A DNA stretch of 64,000 nt, from the NCBI RefSeq assembly GCF_014490035.1, contig NZ_CP061008.1, positions 5,580,001 to 5,644,000 of the forward strand, written 5' to 3'. Position 1 is the stretch's first letter. Every line of letters begins with the position of its first letter. Shown here one piece after another: positions 25,378 to 33,880 of this stretch. This DNA is from Achromobacter xylosoxidans. Its GTDB lineage: Bacteria > Pseudomonadota > Gammaproteobacteria > Burkholderiales > Burkholderiaceae_B. Made by a program: the position numbers and the translations under genes. Below the pieces are notes generated by a model. It saw only the letters and a list, made by a program, of their open reading frames with translations, was not told the DNA's origin and ran no database searches.

Positions 25378-25929
25378 ATGAACAGAATATCAATCCGCGC
25401 GTGCCTGATGCTTGCCCTGGGAACGCTCTCTGCCGCAGCCTCCGCCGGGGATATCGTCCTGACCGGCGACACCACAAGCAGGATCACCGCCACGGTCAAG
25501 GCCGCCCACAGATTGCTGGTCACGGACGACAAGGGTGGCTGGTTCGACCAGGGCTTGGCCATGCAGCAGCTACGCGGCTGGGAATCGCCGTATGAGGCGC
25601 AAGCACGCTTGCGCATCCTGTCCTCGAGCGGCGCGTTTCAGGTGCGCATGGACCGACCGCTGGAGATCCGCAATACGGCCAACGCGGCCCTGGTGTTCCG
25701 TCGGCCCAAGGTTTCCCTGGCCGCGGAAGACGGGGAGCAGAAAACCCTGGAAGTAGGCCAGGACGTGAAATTCAAGAATCCGCCTGCGCCCGCTGCGGGC
25801 GAGGACTCCATCGGCTACTACGGGCTGGCGATTGCGGCCTACCCGCCGGAAGGCGATTTCAAGCAGACCGCAGGCAGCTATGTCGGCGAGCTGTCGCTGG
25901 TCTTTGAACCGACCGTGCGGATCCCCTGA
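25378..25929 (+). CDS. CS1-type fimbrial minor subunit
   Basis: 183 residues. The signal peptide ends at AAASA. The C-terminus SYVGELSLVFEPTV mirrors the SYSGNLVMLFEP end of the major pilin, and TSRITATVKAAHRLLV gives the N-terminal strand. It is larger and more divergent than the major pilin, so a minor, base or adaptor subunit is likely. It lies between chaperones 2 and 3. Confidence 0.78.
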   Translation: MNRISIRACLMLALGTLSAAASAGDIVLTGDTTSRITATVKAAHRLLVTDDKGGWFDQGLAMQQLRGWESPYEAQARLRILSSSGAFQVRMDRPLEIRNTANAALVFRRPKVSLAAEDGEQKTLEVGQDVKFKNPPAPAAGEDSIGYYGLAIAAYPPEGDFKQTAGSYVGELSLVFEPTVRIP

Positions 25930-25958
25930 CCCGCTATAAGCGGCCGGATGTCGCCGAA

Positions 25959-26618
25959 ATGTGGATGAAACCCTTCGACTGTCTGCTGTTGCTTCTGGTG
26001 TCCTGGCCTGCCACACCGGCCTTCGCACATATCGACGTGATGCCCAAGCTCGCCGTCGTGCAAGGCAAACCGGCCTCGGTCCATATCATCAACCAGGGCG
26101 ATCGCGCGGAGTACGTGTCCATTACCCTATCGCGCTTGCTCAACCCCGGCGTCGAGGCCGACCAGGAACACCTGGAGCCCATCGCGCAGACGGAGAGGCC
26201 TGCGCTCTACGTCTCCCCGTTCAAGCTCTCGCTAGGACCAGGGCAGAGCAAGACCGTCACCCTCAAGCCGCTGGCCGATGTGGAACAGGAACAGGTGTAC
26301 CGGCTGGATATCAGGCCGGTCGTCAATCTGCTGGATCGGGCGGGACAAGGCACCTCCGGCAATGTGGTCGTCACCCTTGCGTTCAGCACCCTGGTCAGGC
26401 TGCTACCGCAAAACGAAACCTCGGGGCTGTCGCTGCGCTGCGCGCCGCAAGGCGCCTGGCTGGCTGCGTCGGGCAACGTGCGCTATCAGGTCAAGGATGC
26501 GGTCGCCGATGGCCGGCCCGTGGAACCATTCAACGTCTATCCGAGCACGCCCATCCTGCTGAAAGGCCGCGCAATACAGGTGCCCGGCCAGCCATCCTGC
26601 CCGCCCTCCGGACGCTGA
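25959..26618 (+). CDS. Periplasmic fimbrial chaperone 3 (two-domain)
   Basis: 219 residues with a signal peptide ending at PAFA. Domain 1 has MPKLAVVQGKPASV and a LSLGPGQSKTVTLKPL segment; domain 2 follows with Cys in LRCAPQG and a C-terminal Cys (SCPP). It is the last gene of the fimbrial operon; no strong terminator follows. Three chaperone genes in one fimbrial operon suggests specialised partners for different subunits (inference). Confidence 0.82.
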   Translation: MWMKPFDCLLLLLVSWPATPAFAHIDVMPKLAVVQGKPASVHIINQGDRAEYVSITLSRLLNPGVEADQEHLEPIAQTERPALYVSPFKLSLGPGQSKTVTLKPLADVEQEQVYRLDIRPVVNLLDRAGQGTSGNVVVTLAFSTLVRLLPQNETSGLSLRCAPQGAWLAASGNVRYQVKDAVADGRPVEPFNVYPSTPILLKGRAIQVPGQPSCPPSGR

Positions 26619-26753
26619 TTCCGGGGTAAATCCACGTCCCCCAACGCCGGCGGCCATGGCGCCGCCACCACACATGCCCCCCCTCGACAGTGCTGCATTC
26701 GCGCACTTGCGGTAACCTTCAGCCTGAACAAATCTGAGGTGTTGGAAATAACA

Positions 26754-27392
26754 ATGGGTTTTGAAAAACTTGCCGACCTGCGCGAGCAGCTACGGGCACA
26801 GGCTCAAAAGGCGGTGCCGGTCCAACCGAAGGCGGCAGGCCGGACAAAGAAGCGGGAGCCTGATCAGGCCAAGGCTACGGCGCGGCCGCAGCAAAAGCGC
26901 GAGTCTGGTCAAGCGAAGGCTGCCGCCCGCCCGCAGCAAAAGCGCGAGCCCGTCGACCCCGTGGTCGAGGCCATCTGGCGCCTGCAGAAGCACTTCCCGC
27001 AGGCCTTCCCCAAGAATCCCGCGCCGAAGCTGCCGCTCAAGCAGGGCATCCTGGCCGACGCGGCCCAGCATCTGGAAAAGCTGGGCATGACGGAAGAACA
27101 GCTCAAGCAAGCCATCGCCACCTGGTGCAAGGGCAGCCGCTACTGGAGCAGCATGGTCGCCGACGCCACCCGCGTCGACCTGCAAGGCCAGCCCGCGGGC
27201 ACGGTGACGGCGGAGCAAGCCGCCTACGCGCGCCGCCAGGCTTCGCGCCGGCCGGCCGGCAAGGCTCGTCCGGCGAAAAAGGCCGACGCGCCGGCTGCCG
27301 CATCCGCTGACGCCCCGGCTGACGCCCCCGCGCCTGAAGCCGCCCCCGAAGCCGCGGCCGTCACAACGCCGGCATCGAGCGATACGCCCTGA
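26754..27392 (+). CDS. ProQ/FinO-family RNA-binding protein
   Basis: 212 residues; start at ATG 26754 with GGAA at 7 bases (a GTG at 26739 is possible). A basic, repetitive Lys/Gln/Ala-rich N-terminal tail precedes a ProQ/FinO core (about residues 72-150) with IWRLQKHFPQAFP, PLKQGI, QAIATWCKGSRYW and DLQGQPAG. An alanine/proline-rich disordered tail follows. Such proteins bind structured RNAs and sRNAs. A hairpin terminator follows. Whether it belongs to the inserted segment or to the core is not clear. Confidence 0.88.
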   Translation: MGFEKLADLREQLRAQAQKAVPVQPKAAGRTKKREPDQAKATARPQQKRESGQAKAAARPQQKREPVDPVVEAIWRLQKHFPQAFPKNPAPKLPLKQGILADAAQHLEKLGMTEEQLKQAIATWCKGSRYWSSMVADATRVDLQGQPAGTVTAEQAAYARRQASRRPAGKARPAKKADAPAAASADAPADAPAPEAAPEAAAVTTPASSDTP

Positions 27393-27413
27393 GGACACTG
27401 TTTGGCTCGGCGA

Positions 27414-27436
27414 GCGGGGATTTTTCACATCCCCGC
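27414..27436 (+). terminator. Terminator after the ProQ-family gene
   Basis: Stem GCGGGGAT/ATCCCCGC with loop TTTTCAC. There is no T-run after the stem, so it may instead be a transcript-end hairpin. Confidence 0.6.
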
Positions 27437-27468
27437 CCCGCCAGGCTACACAAGCCCGAAATTCTGTG

Positions 27469-27474
27469 TATAAT
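27469..27474 (+). promoter_or_regulatory. -10 box of the tRNA-Gly/tRNA-Cys promoter
   Basis: Perfect TATAAT in CTGTGTATAATCGC, about 69 bp before the tRNA-Gly. The -35 region is not obvious. Confidence 0.6.
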
Positions 27475-27542
27475 CGCTGTCTTTGGTGGACACGGCCTTT
27501 CTGAAAACCAAGTCAGAAATTACACCAAAACGCAGTGCCCCC

Positions 27543-27618
27543 GCGGGAGTAGCTCAGTTGGTAGAGCGCAACCTTGCCAAGGTTGAGGTCGCGAGTTCGA
27601 GACTCGTCTCCCGCTCCA
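27543..27618 (+). tRNA. tRNA-Gly (anticodon GCC), copy 2
   Basis: 76 nt, identical over its whole length to the copy at 8184-8259, with encoded CCA. The identity ends at the gene borders. It is followed by a hairpin and then tRNA-Cys. Confidence 0.97.
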
Positions 27619-27623
27619 AATAC

Positions 27624-27661
27624 AAAAAGGAAGCAACGGCCAACACCGCGCTTCCTTTTTT
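27624..27661 (+). terminator. Hairpin between tRNA-Gly and tRNA-Cys
   Basis: AAAAAGGAAGC and GCTTCCTTTTTT arms around a 15-nt loop, with a T-run. It may be a terminator that is partly read through, or a processing signal, since tRNA-Cys follows 13 bases later. Confidence 0.65.
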
Positions 27662-27673
27662 CTTGCAAGTGCT

Positions 27674-27747
27674 GGCGCAATGGCAGAGTGGTTATGCAGC
27701 GGATTGCAAATCCGTGTACGTCGGTTCGATTCCGGCTTGCGCCTCCA
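27674..27747 (+). tRNA. tRNA-Cys (anticodon GCA)
   Basis: 74 nt. The acceptor arm GGCGCAA pairs with TTGCGCC and CCA is encoded. The anticodon loop TTGCAAA has anticodon GCA, and the T-loop contains GTTCGATTC. Confidence 0.97.
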
Positions 27748-27758
27748 GCGATTTCCTG

Positions 27759-27790
27759 AAACCCGCAGATGAAACTCTGCGGGTTTTTTG
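27759..27790 (+). terminator. Terminator after tRNA-Cys
   Basis: Stem AACCCGCAGA/TCTGCGGGTT with a 6-nt loop and a T-run. Confidence 0.9.
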
Positions 27791-27854
27791 TTTTTCCGGA
27801 TCAGCAATGACGGGCTGCGGACGACGAGCCGCCGCGCGATTGCCCCAACACGGG

Positions 27855-28313
27855 CTAGTCAGCCTTGACTGCAGCCAAGGACTCCAGGCATCCCGTCTGC
27901 CAGGCGAACTCCGCTTCGAACGATTCAGGATCCGACACGGCGCCGTAGCCGCCCTGACCGTAGACCGCGGCGTAGGCCGCGTATTCGGCTGCGCGCAACG
28001 CCTTGCCGGCAAGGGCGCTGGCGACCGCATAGGTCGCGGACACCGCGGCATGGCCGCAGCCGTCCAGGGATTTCGATCCCTGATGCCGGTTCGCCAGGCG
28101 CGCAGCCTCGGCGGCAGCCTGCTGCAGCGGGTCACGGCCGATCGCGCCGTCCAGATAACGGCCTAGGCTCGCCAGGCAATCCACGGCCTCCTGCTCTTCG
28201 AGCAGATGCTCGACCCGTTGCGCACAGGCGCGGCCGAAAGCCAGGCGCAGCCGTTCATTGCCCGCATCATCCAGATCGAGCTGCCTGGCCAAGCGTTCCA
28301 GCGATGCGTTCAT
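27855..28313 (-). CDS. Hypothetical alanine-rich helical protein
   Basis: 152 residues, starting at an ATG that overlaps the dehydrogenase stop by four bases (ATGA), so the two are translationally coupled. The middle has repeated Ala-x-x-Ala segments ([25 protein letters not shown]) that suggest stacked helices. It faintly recalls Imm5-like putative immunity proteins, but no toxin gene is nearby and the similarity is weak. No catalytic motif was seen. Confidence 0.65.
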   Translation of the reverse strand: MNASLERLARQLDLDDAGNERLRLAFGRACAQRVEHLLEEQEAVDCLASLGRYLDGAIGRDPLQQAAAEAARLANRHQGSKSLDGCGHAAVSATYAVASALAGKALRAAEYAAYAAVYGQGGYGAVSDPESFEAEFAWQTGCLESLAAVKAD

Positions 28314-29284
28314 GGCGACACCGCCTGCGGATTCACCATGTTCACGGGCTTGCCCGCCGCATAGGCAAGGATCTGGTTGAACACGTCCTTGAATTGCAGA
28401 TCCCATTCCTCATAGGTCACATACCCGATATGGGGCGTGCACAAGACGTTGGGCATCTGCAGCAGCGGATTCGCCGTGTCGGTCAGGGGCTCCTGTTCGA
28501 ATACGTCCAGCGCCGCCATGGCCGGACGGCCGGCGCGCAACGCCTGCACCAGGGCGCCGGGTTCCACCAGTCCGGCGCGGCTGGTGTTGACGAACAGCGA
28601 TCCCTCTTTCATGGCCGCGAGATCCGCGGCGGTGACGATACCCTTGGTGGCGGGAACCAGGCGCATGTGCAGCGACAGCACGTCACAGGAGGCGAAGAAC
28701 TCCTGCCGGGAGCTTGCGACTTCGTAGCCTTCCTCGCGCGCGCGCTGCAGCGACTCGGGGCGGGCCCAGACCAGCACGCGCATGCCGAACGCCCGCGCGT
28801 AGCCGGCAACCACCCGGCCGATGCGGCCATAGCCGAAGATGCCCATGGTCTTGCCGCGGACAGTGTGACCCACGCCGCATTGCCAATGGCCTTGGCGCAT
28901 GGACTCGACCTGTTGCGGCAGCTGCCGCATGGCGGCCAGCACCAGCGCCCAGGTCAGCTCGGCGGCGGCATAGGAAGGCGTATCGGCGTGCAGGTCGGAA
29001 CAGACCAGGACGCCGTGCTCGCTGCATGCGGGGACGTCGATATGCGGATAGACGCTGCGCTGGCTGATCAGGCGCAGCTTGGGCAACTTCTCTATCAGTT
29101 CGCGCCGTATCGTGGTGCGTTCGCGGATCAGGACCAGCGCTTCCGTATCGGCCAGGCGCTGCGCGAGCACATCGGCATCTTCCGCGTGATCCGTCCAGAC
29201 GGTGACCTCGTGATCGCGCAGCAGCGCGTAGCAGGGCAGGCGGCGCAGGGTATCGAACCAGTCGTCCAGGATCGCAATCTTCAT
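28310..29284 (-). CDS. D-2-hydroxyacid dehydrogenase (NAD-dependent)
   Basis: 324 residues with the D-isomer-specific dehydrogenase plan. The NAD motif [13 protein letters not shown] lies near residue 147, followed by the Arg segment NTSRAGLV, the Glu of DVFEQEPL and the catalytic His of CTPHIG. It reduces a 2-keto acid to the D-2-hydroxyacid or the reverse; the substrate is not defined. An 8-bp inverted repeat lies just upstream. The downstream hypothetical gene is co-transcribed. Confidence 0.9.
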   Translation of the reverse strand: MKIAILDDWFDTLRRLPCYALLRDHEVTVWTDHAEDADVLAQRLADTEALVLIRERTTIRRELIEKLPKLRLISQRSVYPHIDVPACSEHGVLVCSDLHADTPSYAAAELTWALVLAAMRQLPQQVESMRQGHWQCGVGHTVRGKTMGIFGYGRIGRVVAGYARAFGMRVLVWARPESLQRAREEGYEVASSRQEFFASCDVLSLHMRLVPATKGIVTAADLAAMKEGSLFVNTSRAGLVEPGALVQALRAGRPAMAALDVFEQEPLTDTANPLLQMPNVLCTPHIGYVTYEEWDLQFKDVFNQILAYAAGKPVNMVNPQAVSP

Positions 29285-29318
29285 GTGCGGGACTCGTCGG
29301 GTGGAAATGAATGTTCAA

Positions 29319-29349
29319 GTTTTACGCTGCTTCTTGCCTCTCGTAAAAC
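29319..29349. promoter_or_regulatory. Inverted repeat upstream of the hydroxyacid dehydrogenase
   Basis: GTTTTACG (29319-29326) and CGTAAAAC (29342-29349) are perfect 8-bp arms 15 bases apart, 35 bp before the minus-strand start codon. A possible operator. Confidence 0.4.
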
Positions 29350-29512
29350 AAAATGATGCCGTTCATTCCTCCGTCGTCAAAGACGTACGCCGCGACCGCC
29401 CCGCTTCGTCCATCGGCCGCTCAGGTACGATGGCGGCTTTCCCCAGCATCTCGTTACGCATCCCTACGCGCCGTCAATCAAATGATTGCTATGGTGACGC
29501 CGTTTGCAACTG

Positions 29513-29848
29513 ATGATGGATACCATGCGTACCATTCCGAACTCTCGAGCCCGTCCCTCCTCCGCGCTGCTGACGCTGTCCACGGCGGCGTTGCTCACGC
29601 TGGCCCCGCTTGCCGCGCAGGCCGACTCGGACAAGCACCGCCATCGCCACGGCCGCGAGTACAAGGAACAATATTGGGACGGCGCCTGTAAGGTCGAGCG
29701 CAAATGGAAACGCAATGGCGACTACCAGGAAAAGCGCAAATGCCGGGATGACTACCGCCACGGCTATGTGCAGGTGCCGCAGCCGGTGGCAGTGATGCCG
29801 GCGCCCGCCATTGTCATCAACCCGCCTCCCATCATCATCCGCCCCTGA
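29513..29848 (+). CDS. Hypothetical exported basic protein
   Basis: About 111 residues. A signal peptide (ALLTLSTAALLTLAPLAAQA) is followed by a His/Lys/Arg-rich stretch (DKHRHRHGREYKEQYWDGAC) with two cysteines and a proline/isoleucine-rich tail ending INPPPIIIRP. Several in-frame ATG codons (29513, 29516, 29525) make the start uncertain. The family is unknown; the His-rich part could bind metal. The next gene starts three bases later, so the two are coupled. Confidence 0.65.
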   Translation: MMDTMRTIPNSRARPSSALLTLSTAALLTLAPLAAQADSDKHRHRHGREYKEQYWDGACKVERKWKRNGDYQEKRKCRDDYRHGYVQVPQPVAVMPAPAIVINPPPIIIRP

Positions 29849-29850
29849 AC

Positions 29851-30441
29851 ATGGATCAATCGGTGAAGGACGCGCTAGCCCGCTGGCCCGACGTGCCGGC
29901 GGTATACGGCTGGCTGTCGCTGGACGCGCGCGGCCGCTGGCGCCTGCATCCGCAGGGCCTTGCGGCAAAGGGCGGCCCGGGTGAATCCATCACCAATACC
30001 CAGATCCTGGAATTCATCAACCGCAACTATGAACACGATGACGCGGGCCGCTGGTTCTTCCAGAATGGCCCGCAGCGCGTGTTCCTGCGCTTGGACGCCG
30101 CGCCCTATGTGCTGCGGCTGAGCGACGACAACCGCCGACTGCTCACGCACACGAACGTGGCGATCGATTCGGTCGATGGCTGGAAACTGGACGACGCAGG
30201 ACAGTTGTATGCAATGACGCCTCTGGGCGCCGGCATCGTGCTGGACCGCGATCTGCAGCCGCTCCTGGAGAAGATGGCCACGGCGGACGGCGCGCCGCTG
30301 CTGGACGCGCTGGCAGACCTTGCGGCCGGCAGCGCAATCCACGCCGTCCTGCCCGGAATCTATGCGGCCGCGCCGCTGGCGTTGATCGCGCAAAAGGATG
30401 TGGCGCGGGAATTGGGCTTCGAAGCGAATCCCCGCGCCTGA
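29851..30441 (+). CDS. Conserved hypothetical cytoplasmic protein
   Basis: 196 residues with no signal peptide or membrane helix. It has a WLSLDARGRWRLHPQG opening, an ITNTQILEFINRNYEHDD segment, a GRWFFQNGPQRVFLRLDAAP stretch and a C-terminal Ala/Leu-rich part. It looks like a globular protein that I cannot place. It begins two bases after the upstream gene stop. Confidence 0.65.
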   Translation: MDQSVKDALARWPDVPAVYGWLSLDARGRWRLHPQGLAAKGGPGESITNTQILEFINRNYEHDDAGRWFFQNGPQRVFLRLDAAPYVLRLSDDNRRLLTHTNVAIDSVDGWKLDDAGQLYAMTPLGAGIVLDRDLQPLLEKMATADGAPLLDALADLAAGSAIHAVLPGIYAAAPLALIAQKDVARELGFEANPRA

Positions 30442-30450
30442 ACGGCACGC

Positions 30451-30915
30451 TCAGAACATGCCGTTGGGATTGGCGGACTGCTCGGGAATGGGCTGCACCG
30501 CGTCCCAGTGCTCCACGATCTTGCCCTGCTCCAGACGGAAGATGTCGATGATGGCGCTGCCGCGGTCGCCGAGCTGGCGCACCGCGTGCACGTGCAGGAT
30601 CACATAGTCCCCATCGGTGAAGACACGCTTGATCTCGCTGCGCGACTGCGGAAACTTGTCGCGCAGGAAAGCGATGAATTTGCGGAAGCCTTCGGGCCCG
30701 TCCGCGGCATTCGGGTTGTGCTGCACATAGCGGTCGCCGACGTACTTCAACGCCGCATCCGCGTCCTTCTGGTTCAGGCCCTTCTCGTAGAAGGCCAGCA
30801 CGGCCGCCTTGTTGGCGGCTTCCTGCTCAGCGGAAGCATGGACGGCGGGAGACAGGGCCAGGGCCAGCATGGCCGCCGCAGCGGCGCGCTTGAGGTATGA
30901 CTTCGGGAAGGACAT
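30451..30915 (-). CDS. Exported NTF2/SnoaL-like protein
   Basis: 154 residues; the ATG at 30915 has GGAG at 5 bases. The signal peptide (AAAAMLALALSPAVHA) is followed by an NTF2/SnoaL-like cone fold with FYEKGLNQKD, YVGDRYVQHNP, VHAVRQLG and IVEHWDAVQPIP. Related proteins are annotated as polyketide-cyclase-like. Its substrate and role are unknown. It lies downstream of doxX on the same strand. Confidence 0.85.
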   Translation of the reverse strand: MSFPKSYLKRAAAAAMLALALSPAVHASAEQEAANKAAVLAFYEKGLNQKDADAALKYVGDRYVQHNPNAADGPEGFRKFIAFLRDKFPQSRSEIKRVFTDGDYVILHVHAVRQLGDRGSAIIDIFRLEQGKIVEHWDAVQPIPEQSANPNGMF

Positions 30916-31011
30916 GGATACTCCGGAAATGGAAAACGGCCGGGCCATTCTATGGGCCGGCCGTCCTGTCGGCCACGTCCGTGGCGGTAGACAGACTGGT
31001 GCGCGCAGCGA

Positions 31012-31413
31012 TCAGCCGCGCCAGCTTTTGACCAGCGCAAACTTGCCATCGCCCAGCAGCAGCAACACAGCGGCCGCCACGCTCAGGAAGATCGGGTATT
31101 CCCAGCCGCCCCCGGGGTTGCTGAAACCCCAACCGTTGCCGAAATGCACGGTCGCAGCCACGAACAATTGCACCACGGAGATGATGGCCACCCAGCGCGG
31201 CAGAACACCCAGAATCAGCATGATGCCGGCGATGATCTCGAAGAACGTCACCGGATACGCCAGCCAAGCAGGCACGCCGATCTTGGCGAAGAACTGCGCG
31301 GTGCCGGGCAGCGTGAACACCAGCAGCTTGGTCAGGCCATGGGCCAGGAACATGACGCCGAGCGCCACGCGCAGCAGCAGCGCGGCATAGGGCGCGGTAC
31401 GGGTATCAACCAT
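31012..31413 (-). CDS. DoxX-family membrane protein
   Basis: 133 residues with four predicted helices: LLLRVALGVMFLAHGLTKL, the AWLAYPVTFFEIIAGIML segment, a VAIISVVQLFVAATVHFG stretch and a final helix. It is a typical DoxX/YphA-type inner-membrane protein of uncertain role, often linked with thiol or redox stress. It is divergent from a LysR regulator that probably controls it through the palindrome at 31520. Confidence 0.88.
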   Translation of the reverse strand: MVDTRTAPYAALLLRVALGVMFLAHGLTKLLVFTLPGTAQFFAKIGVPAWLAYPVTFFEIIAGIMLILGVLPRWVAIISVVQLFVAATVHFGNGWGFSNPGGGWEYPIFLSVAAAVLLLLGDGKFALVKSWRG

Positions 31414-31519
31414 TGCACTCTCCTAGAGCGGTAGGGGAATCGCCCAGGATGGGAAGATTCTTGATGAGCGTTATTCTTGCGATTCCAAAAACAAAGATAA
31501 ACATGCAGAATTGCAAATT

Positions 31520-31542
31520 ATTGTTCCCCGATAGGAAACAAT
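31520..31542. promoter_or_regulatory. Candidate LysR operator
   Basis: ATTGTTCC (31520-31527) and GGAAACAAT (31534-31542) form an inverted repeat with one bulged base in the doxX/LysR divergent gap. The right arm overlaps the AGGA ribosome site of the LysR gene, so binding could also limit its own expression. Confidence 0.5.
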
Positions 31543-31543
31543 C

Positions 31544-32476
31544 TTGGACACGCACATCGCCATGCAGACCTATGCCAAGGTCGTGGAATTGGGCTCATTC
31601 GCGGCCGCGGCCGACAAGATGGGCCAGGCCCGCTCCGTGGTCACGCGCCAGATCGCCTATCTGGAGCAGAAGTACGGCGTGCGTCTCCTGAACCGCACCA
31701 CGCGCAAGCTGAGCATGACAGACGCCGGACGCGCCTTCTACGAACGCGTGCGGCCCATCCTGGCCGAGGTGGCGGACCTGGAGCTGTCGCTGCAGGCCGA
31801 GGGCCAGCGGCCCAGCGGCCGGCTGCGGGTGAGCGCGCCGGTGTCGTTCGGCATCCTGCACCTGGGACCCGCCATTGCCGAGTACCTGCAGCGCTACCCC
31901 GACGTGATCATCGACCTGGACCTGAACGACCGTCTGGTGGACCTGGTGGAGGACGGCTACGACGTGGCGGTGCGCATCGGTCCGCTGCAGGATTCCTCGC
32001 TGGTCGCGCGGCCGCTGGCGCCGCAACAGTTGCGGGTCTGCGCCGCCCCCGACTACCTGCAGCGCCACGGCACGCCGCAGACTCCGGAAGAACTGAAGCA
32101 GCATCGCTGCCTGCATTACGCCTATGCCAGCACCGGCAACGAATGGCATTTCGAGAAAGACGGCGTGACCCATCTGGTGCGCGTGAACGCTGCCCTGCGG
32201 GCCAACAACGGCGACGTGCTGCGGACAGCCGCGCTGGCCGGGCACGGCATCATCCTGCAGCCCGATTTCCTGGTGGGCGACGACATCCGTACCGGCCGTC
32301 TGGTCGCGCTGCTGGCCGATTACGCCCATACCCCGATCTCCATGTACGCCGTCTACCCGCACCGGCGCTTCCTGTCGCCCAAGGTACGATCCTTCGTGGA
32401 GCATCTGGAGGGCCGCTTCGGCGCCCCCTCCCCGGCCGTTCCGGGCCGGCGCGCCAGCCCCCGCCGCAGCCGTTAG
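31544..32476 (+). CDS. LysR-family transcriptional regulator
   Basis: 310 residues from a TTG at 31544, which has AGGA 8 bases upstream and gives the usual short leader before the MQTYAKVVELGSF helix; the ATG at 31562 would cut it off. The N-terminal HTH reads FAAAADKMGQARSVVTRQI. The effector domain is of the CrgA/AaeR-like group (LRVSAPVSFG). It is divergent from doxX and probably controls it. The NUDIX gene follows after 10 bp. Confidence 0.9.
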   Translation: MDTHIAMQTYAKVVELGSFAAAADKMGQARSVVTRQIAYLEQKYGVRLLNRTTRKLSMTDAGRAFYERVRPILAEVADLELSLQAEGQRPSGRLRVSAPVSFGILHLGPAIAEYLQRYPDVIIDLDLNDRLVDLVEDGYDVAVRIGPLQDSSLVARPLAPQQLRVCAAPDYLQRHGTPQTPEELKQHRCLHYAYASTGNEWHFEKDGVTHLVRVNAALRANNGDVLRTAALAGHGIILQPDFLVGDDIRTGRLVALLADYAHTPISMYAVYPHRRFLSPKVRSFVEHLEGRFGAPSPAVPGRRASPRRSR

Positions 32477-32486
32477 AATCGTACCC

Positions 32487-33068
32487 ATGACCGCAAAATC
32501 GCCCCTCGAATACTTCCCCGCGCCGCGCCGTTCGCATTTCTGCAGCCAATGCGGCTCGCCCATCAGCCGCCGGGTTCCCGAAGGCGACAACCGCGAACGC
32601 GACATCTGCGATCACTGCGGCGCGATCCACTACCAGAACCCAAGGCTGGTGGTCGGCACGGTGCCGGTCTGGAACAACCGCGTCCTGCTGTGCCGGCGCG
32701 CGATCGAGCCGCGCTACAACACCTGGACCCTGCCCGCCGGCTTCATGGAGCTGGGCGAAAGCACGGCGCAGGGCGCCGCCCGCGAAACGCTGGAGGAATC
32801 CGGCGCGCGCATCAAGCTGGGCGAGCTCTACACCATCATCGACCTGCCGCAGATCGACCAGGTGCACGTGTTCTACCTGGCGGACTCGCTGTCGGACGCG
32901 CTGGACCCCGGTCCCGAAAGCCTCGAGGCCCGTTTTTTCGACGAGTCCGAGATCCCCTGGGACGACCTGGCGTTCCGCACCGTGGCCACGACGCTGCGGC
33001 ACTACTTCGAAGACCGCAAGCTGGGCGTGTATCCCCCCCACCACTACACCCTAGAATCGCACCGTTGA
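32487..33068 (+). CDS. NUDIX hydrolase with N-terminal zinc ribbon
   Basis: 193 residues. The N-terminal zinc ribbon has two Cys pairs (FCSQCG and ICDHCG). The NUDIX box G-x5-E-x7-REx2EExG is complete in the stretch from GFMELGE to ETLEESGA. It resembles NudC-like enzymes that hydrolyse NADH or related dinucleotides. Its stop overlaps the TTG start of aat (TTGA), so the two are coupled. Confidence 0.9.
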   Translation: MTAKSPLEYFPAPRRSHFCSQCGSPISRRVPEGDNRERDICDHCGAIHYQNPRLVVGTVPVWNNRVLLCRRAIEPRYNTWTLPAGFMELGESTAQGAARETLEESGARIKLGELYTIIDLPQIDQVHVFYLADSLSDALDPGPESLEARFFDESEIPWDDLAFRTVATTLRHYFEDRKLGVYPPHHYTLESHR

Positions 33069-33838
33069 AACTCCCCTGGCTCGCCGTCGACACCCCTTTT
33101 CCGCCCGCGGAGTTTGCGCTTGCGGATCCCGACGGCCTGCTTGCGGCGGGCGCGGACCTGTCCACGCCCAGGCTGATCGAGGCCTATTCCAACGGCATAT
33201 TCCCGTGGTACTCCGAGGGCGAGCCCATTCTGTGGTGGAGCCCCGATCCGCGCATGGTGCTGGCCGTGAAGGACTTTGCTCCCTCGCATTCGCTGCGCAA
33301 GCTGCTGCGGCAGATCGCCAGCCAGGAGCAGTCCGCGGCGCCGCGCGTGCAGGTGCGCGTGGATACCGCTTTCGCGGAGGTGATGGCGCAGTGCGCCGCG
33401 CCGCGCGACGGTCAGCCCGGCACCTGGATCACCGCCGCCATGCAGCAGGCCTATCGCGCCTGGCATGAGGCCGGCTACGTGCACAGCATCGAAACCTGGA
33501 TCGACGGCGAACTGGCCGGCGGCCTCTACGGCATCAGCCTGGGCCGCATGTTCTTCGGCGAATCCATGTTCACCCGCGCGCCCAACGCATCGAAGATTGC
33601 GCTGGCCTATCTGGTGCGCTACCTGACCGCGCAAGGCGTGCAACGCATCGACTGCCAGCAGCAGACGCGCCACCTGGCCAGCCTGGGCGCGCGCCCTATC
33701 CCGCGCGCCGCCTTCCTGCAGCATGTGCGCACTGCCACTGCACAGCCCGCCGTCGCGTGGGCCCGGGGCACGCTGGACAGCGCCGGCCGCTTGCATCCCG
33801 ACACAGCATCGGGCCCGGGGTTCGGCGTTAATATGTAG
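33065..33838 (+). CDS. aat: Leucyl/phenylalanyl-tRNA-protein transferase
   Basis: 257 residues from a TTG at 33065, giving the family-typical start [14 protein letters not shown]. Conserved signatures are [20 protein letters not shown] near residue 43 and [19 protein letters not shown] with MFFGESMF. It adds Leu or Phe to N-terminal Lys or Arg, making substrates for ClpS/ClpAP. It is followed by bpt, the other N-end-rule transferase. Confidence 0.95.
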   Translation: MKLPWLAVDTPFPPAEFALADPDGLLAAGADLSTPRLIEAYSNGIFPWYSEGEPILWWSPDPRMVLAVKDFAPSHSLRKLLRQIASQEQSAAPRVQVRVDTAFAEVMAQCAAPRDGQPGTWITAAMQQAYRAWHEAGYVHSIETWIDGELAGGLYGISLGRMFFGESMFTRAPNASKIALAYLVRYLTAQGVQRIDCQQQTRHLASLGARPIPRAAFLQHVRTATAQPAVAWARGTLDSAGRLHPDTASGPGFGVNM

Positions 33839-33880
33839 CTACTCCCCTTGCGGGCCTGCCGCCGCATTGCGGGACCTCCG

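Noticed and set aside
29518..29528. ATGGATACCAT, matching the core of the 12.2-kb repeats
   Set aside because: It spans start codons of a coding sequence (Met-Asp-Thr-Met); isolated and not part of a phased series.
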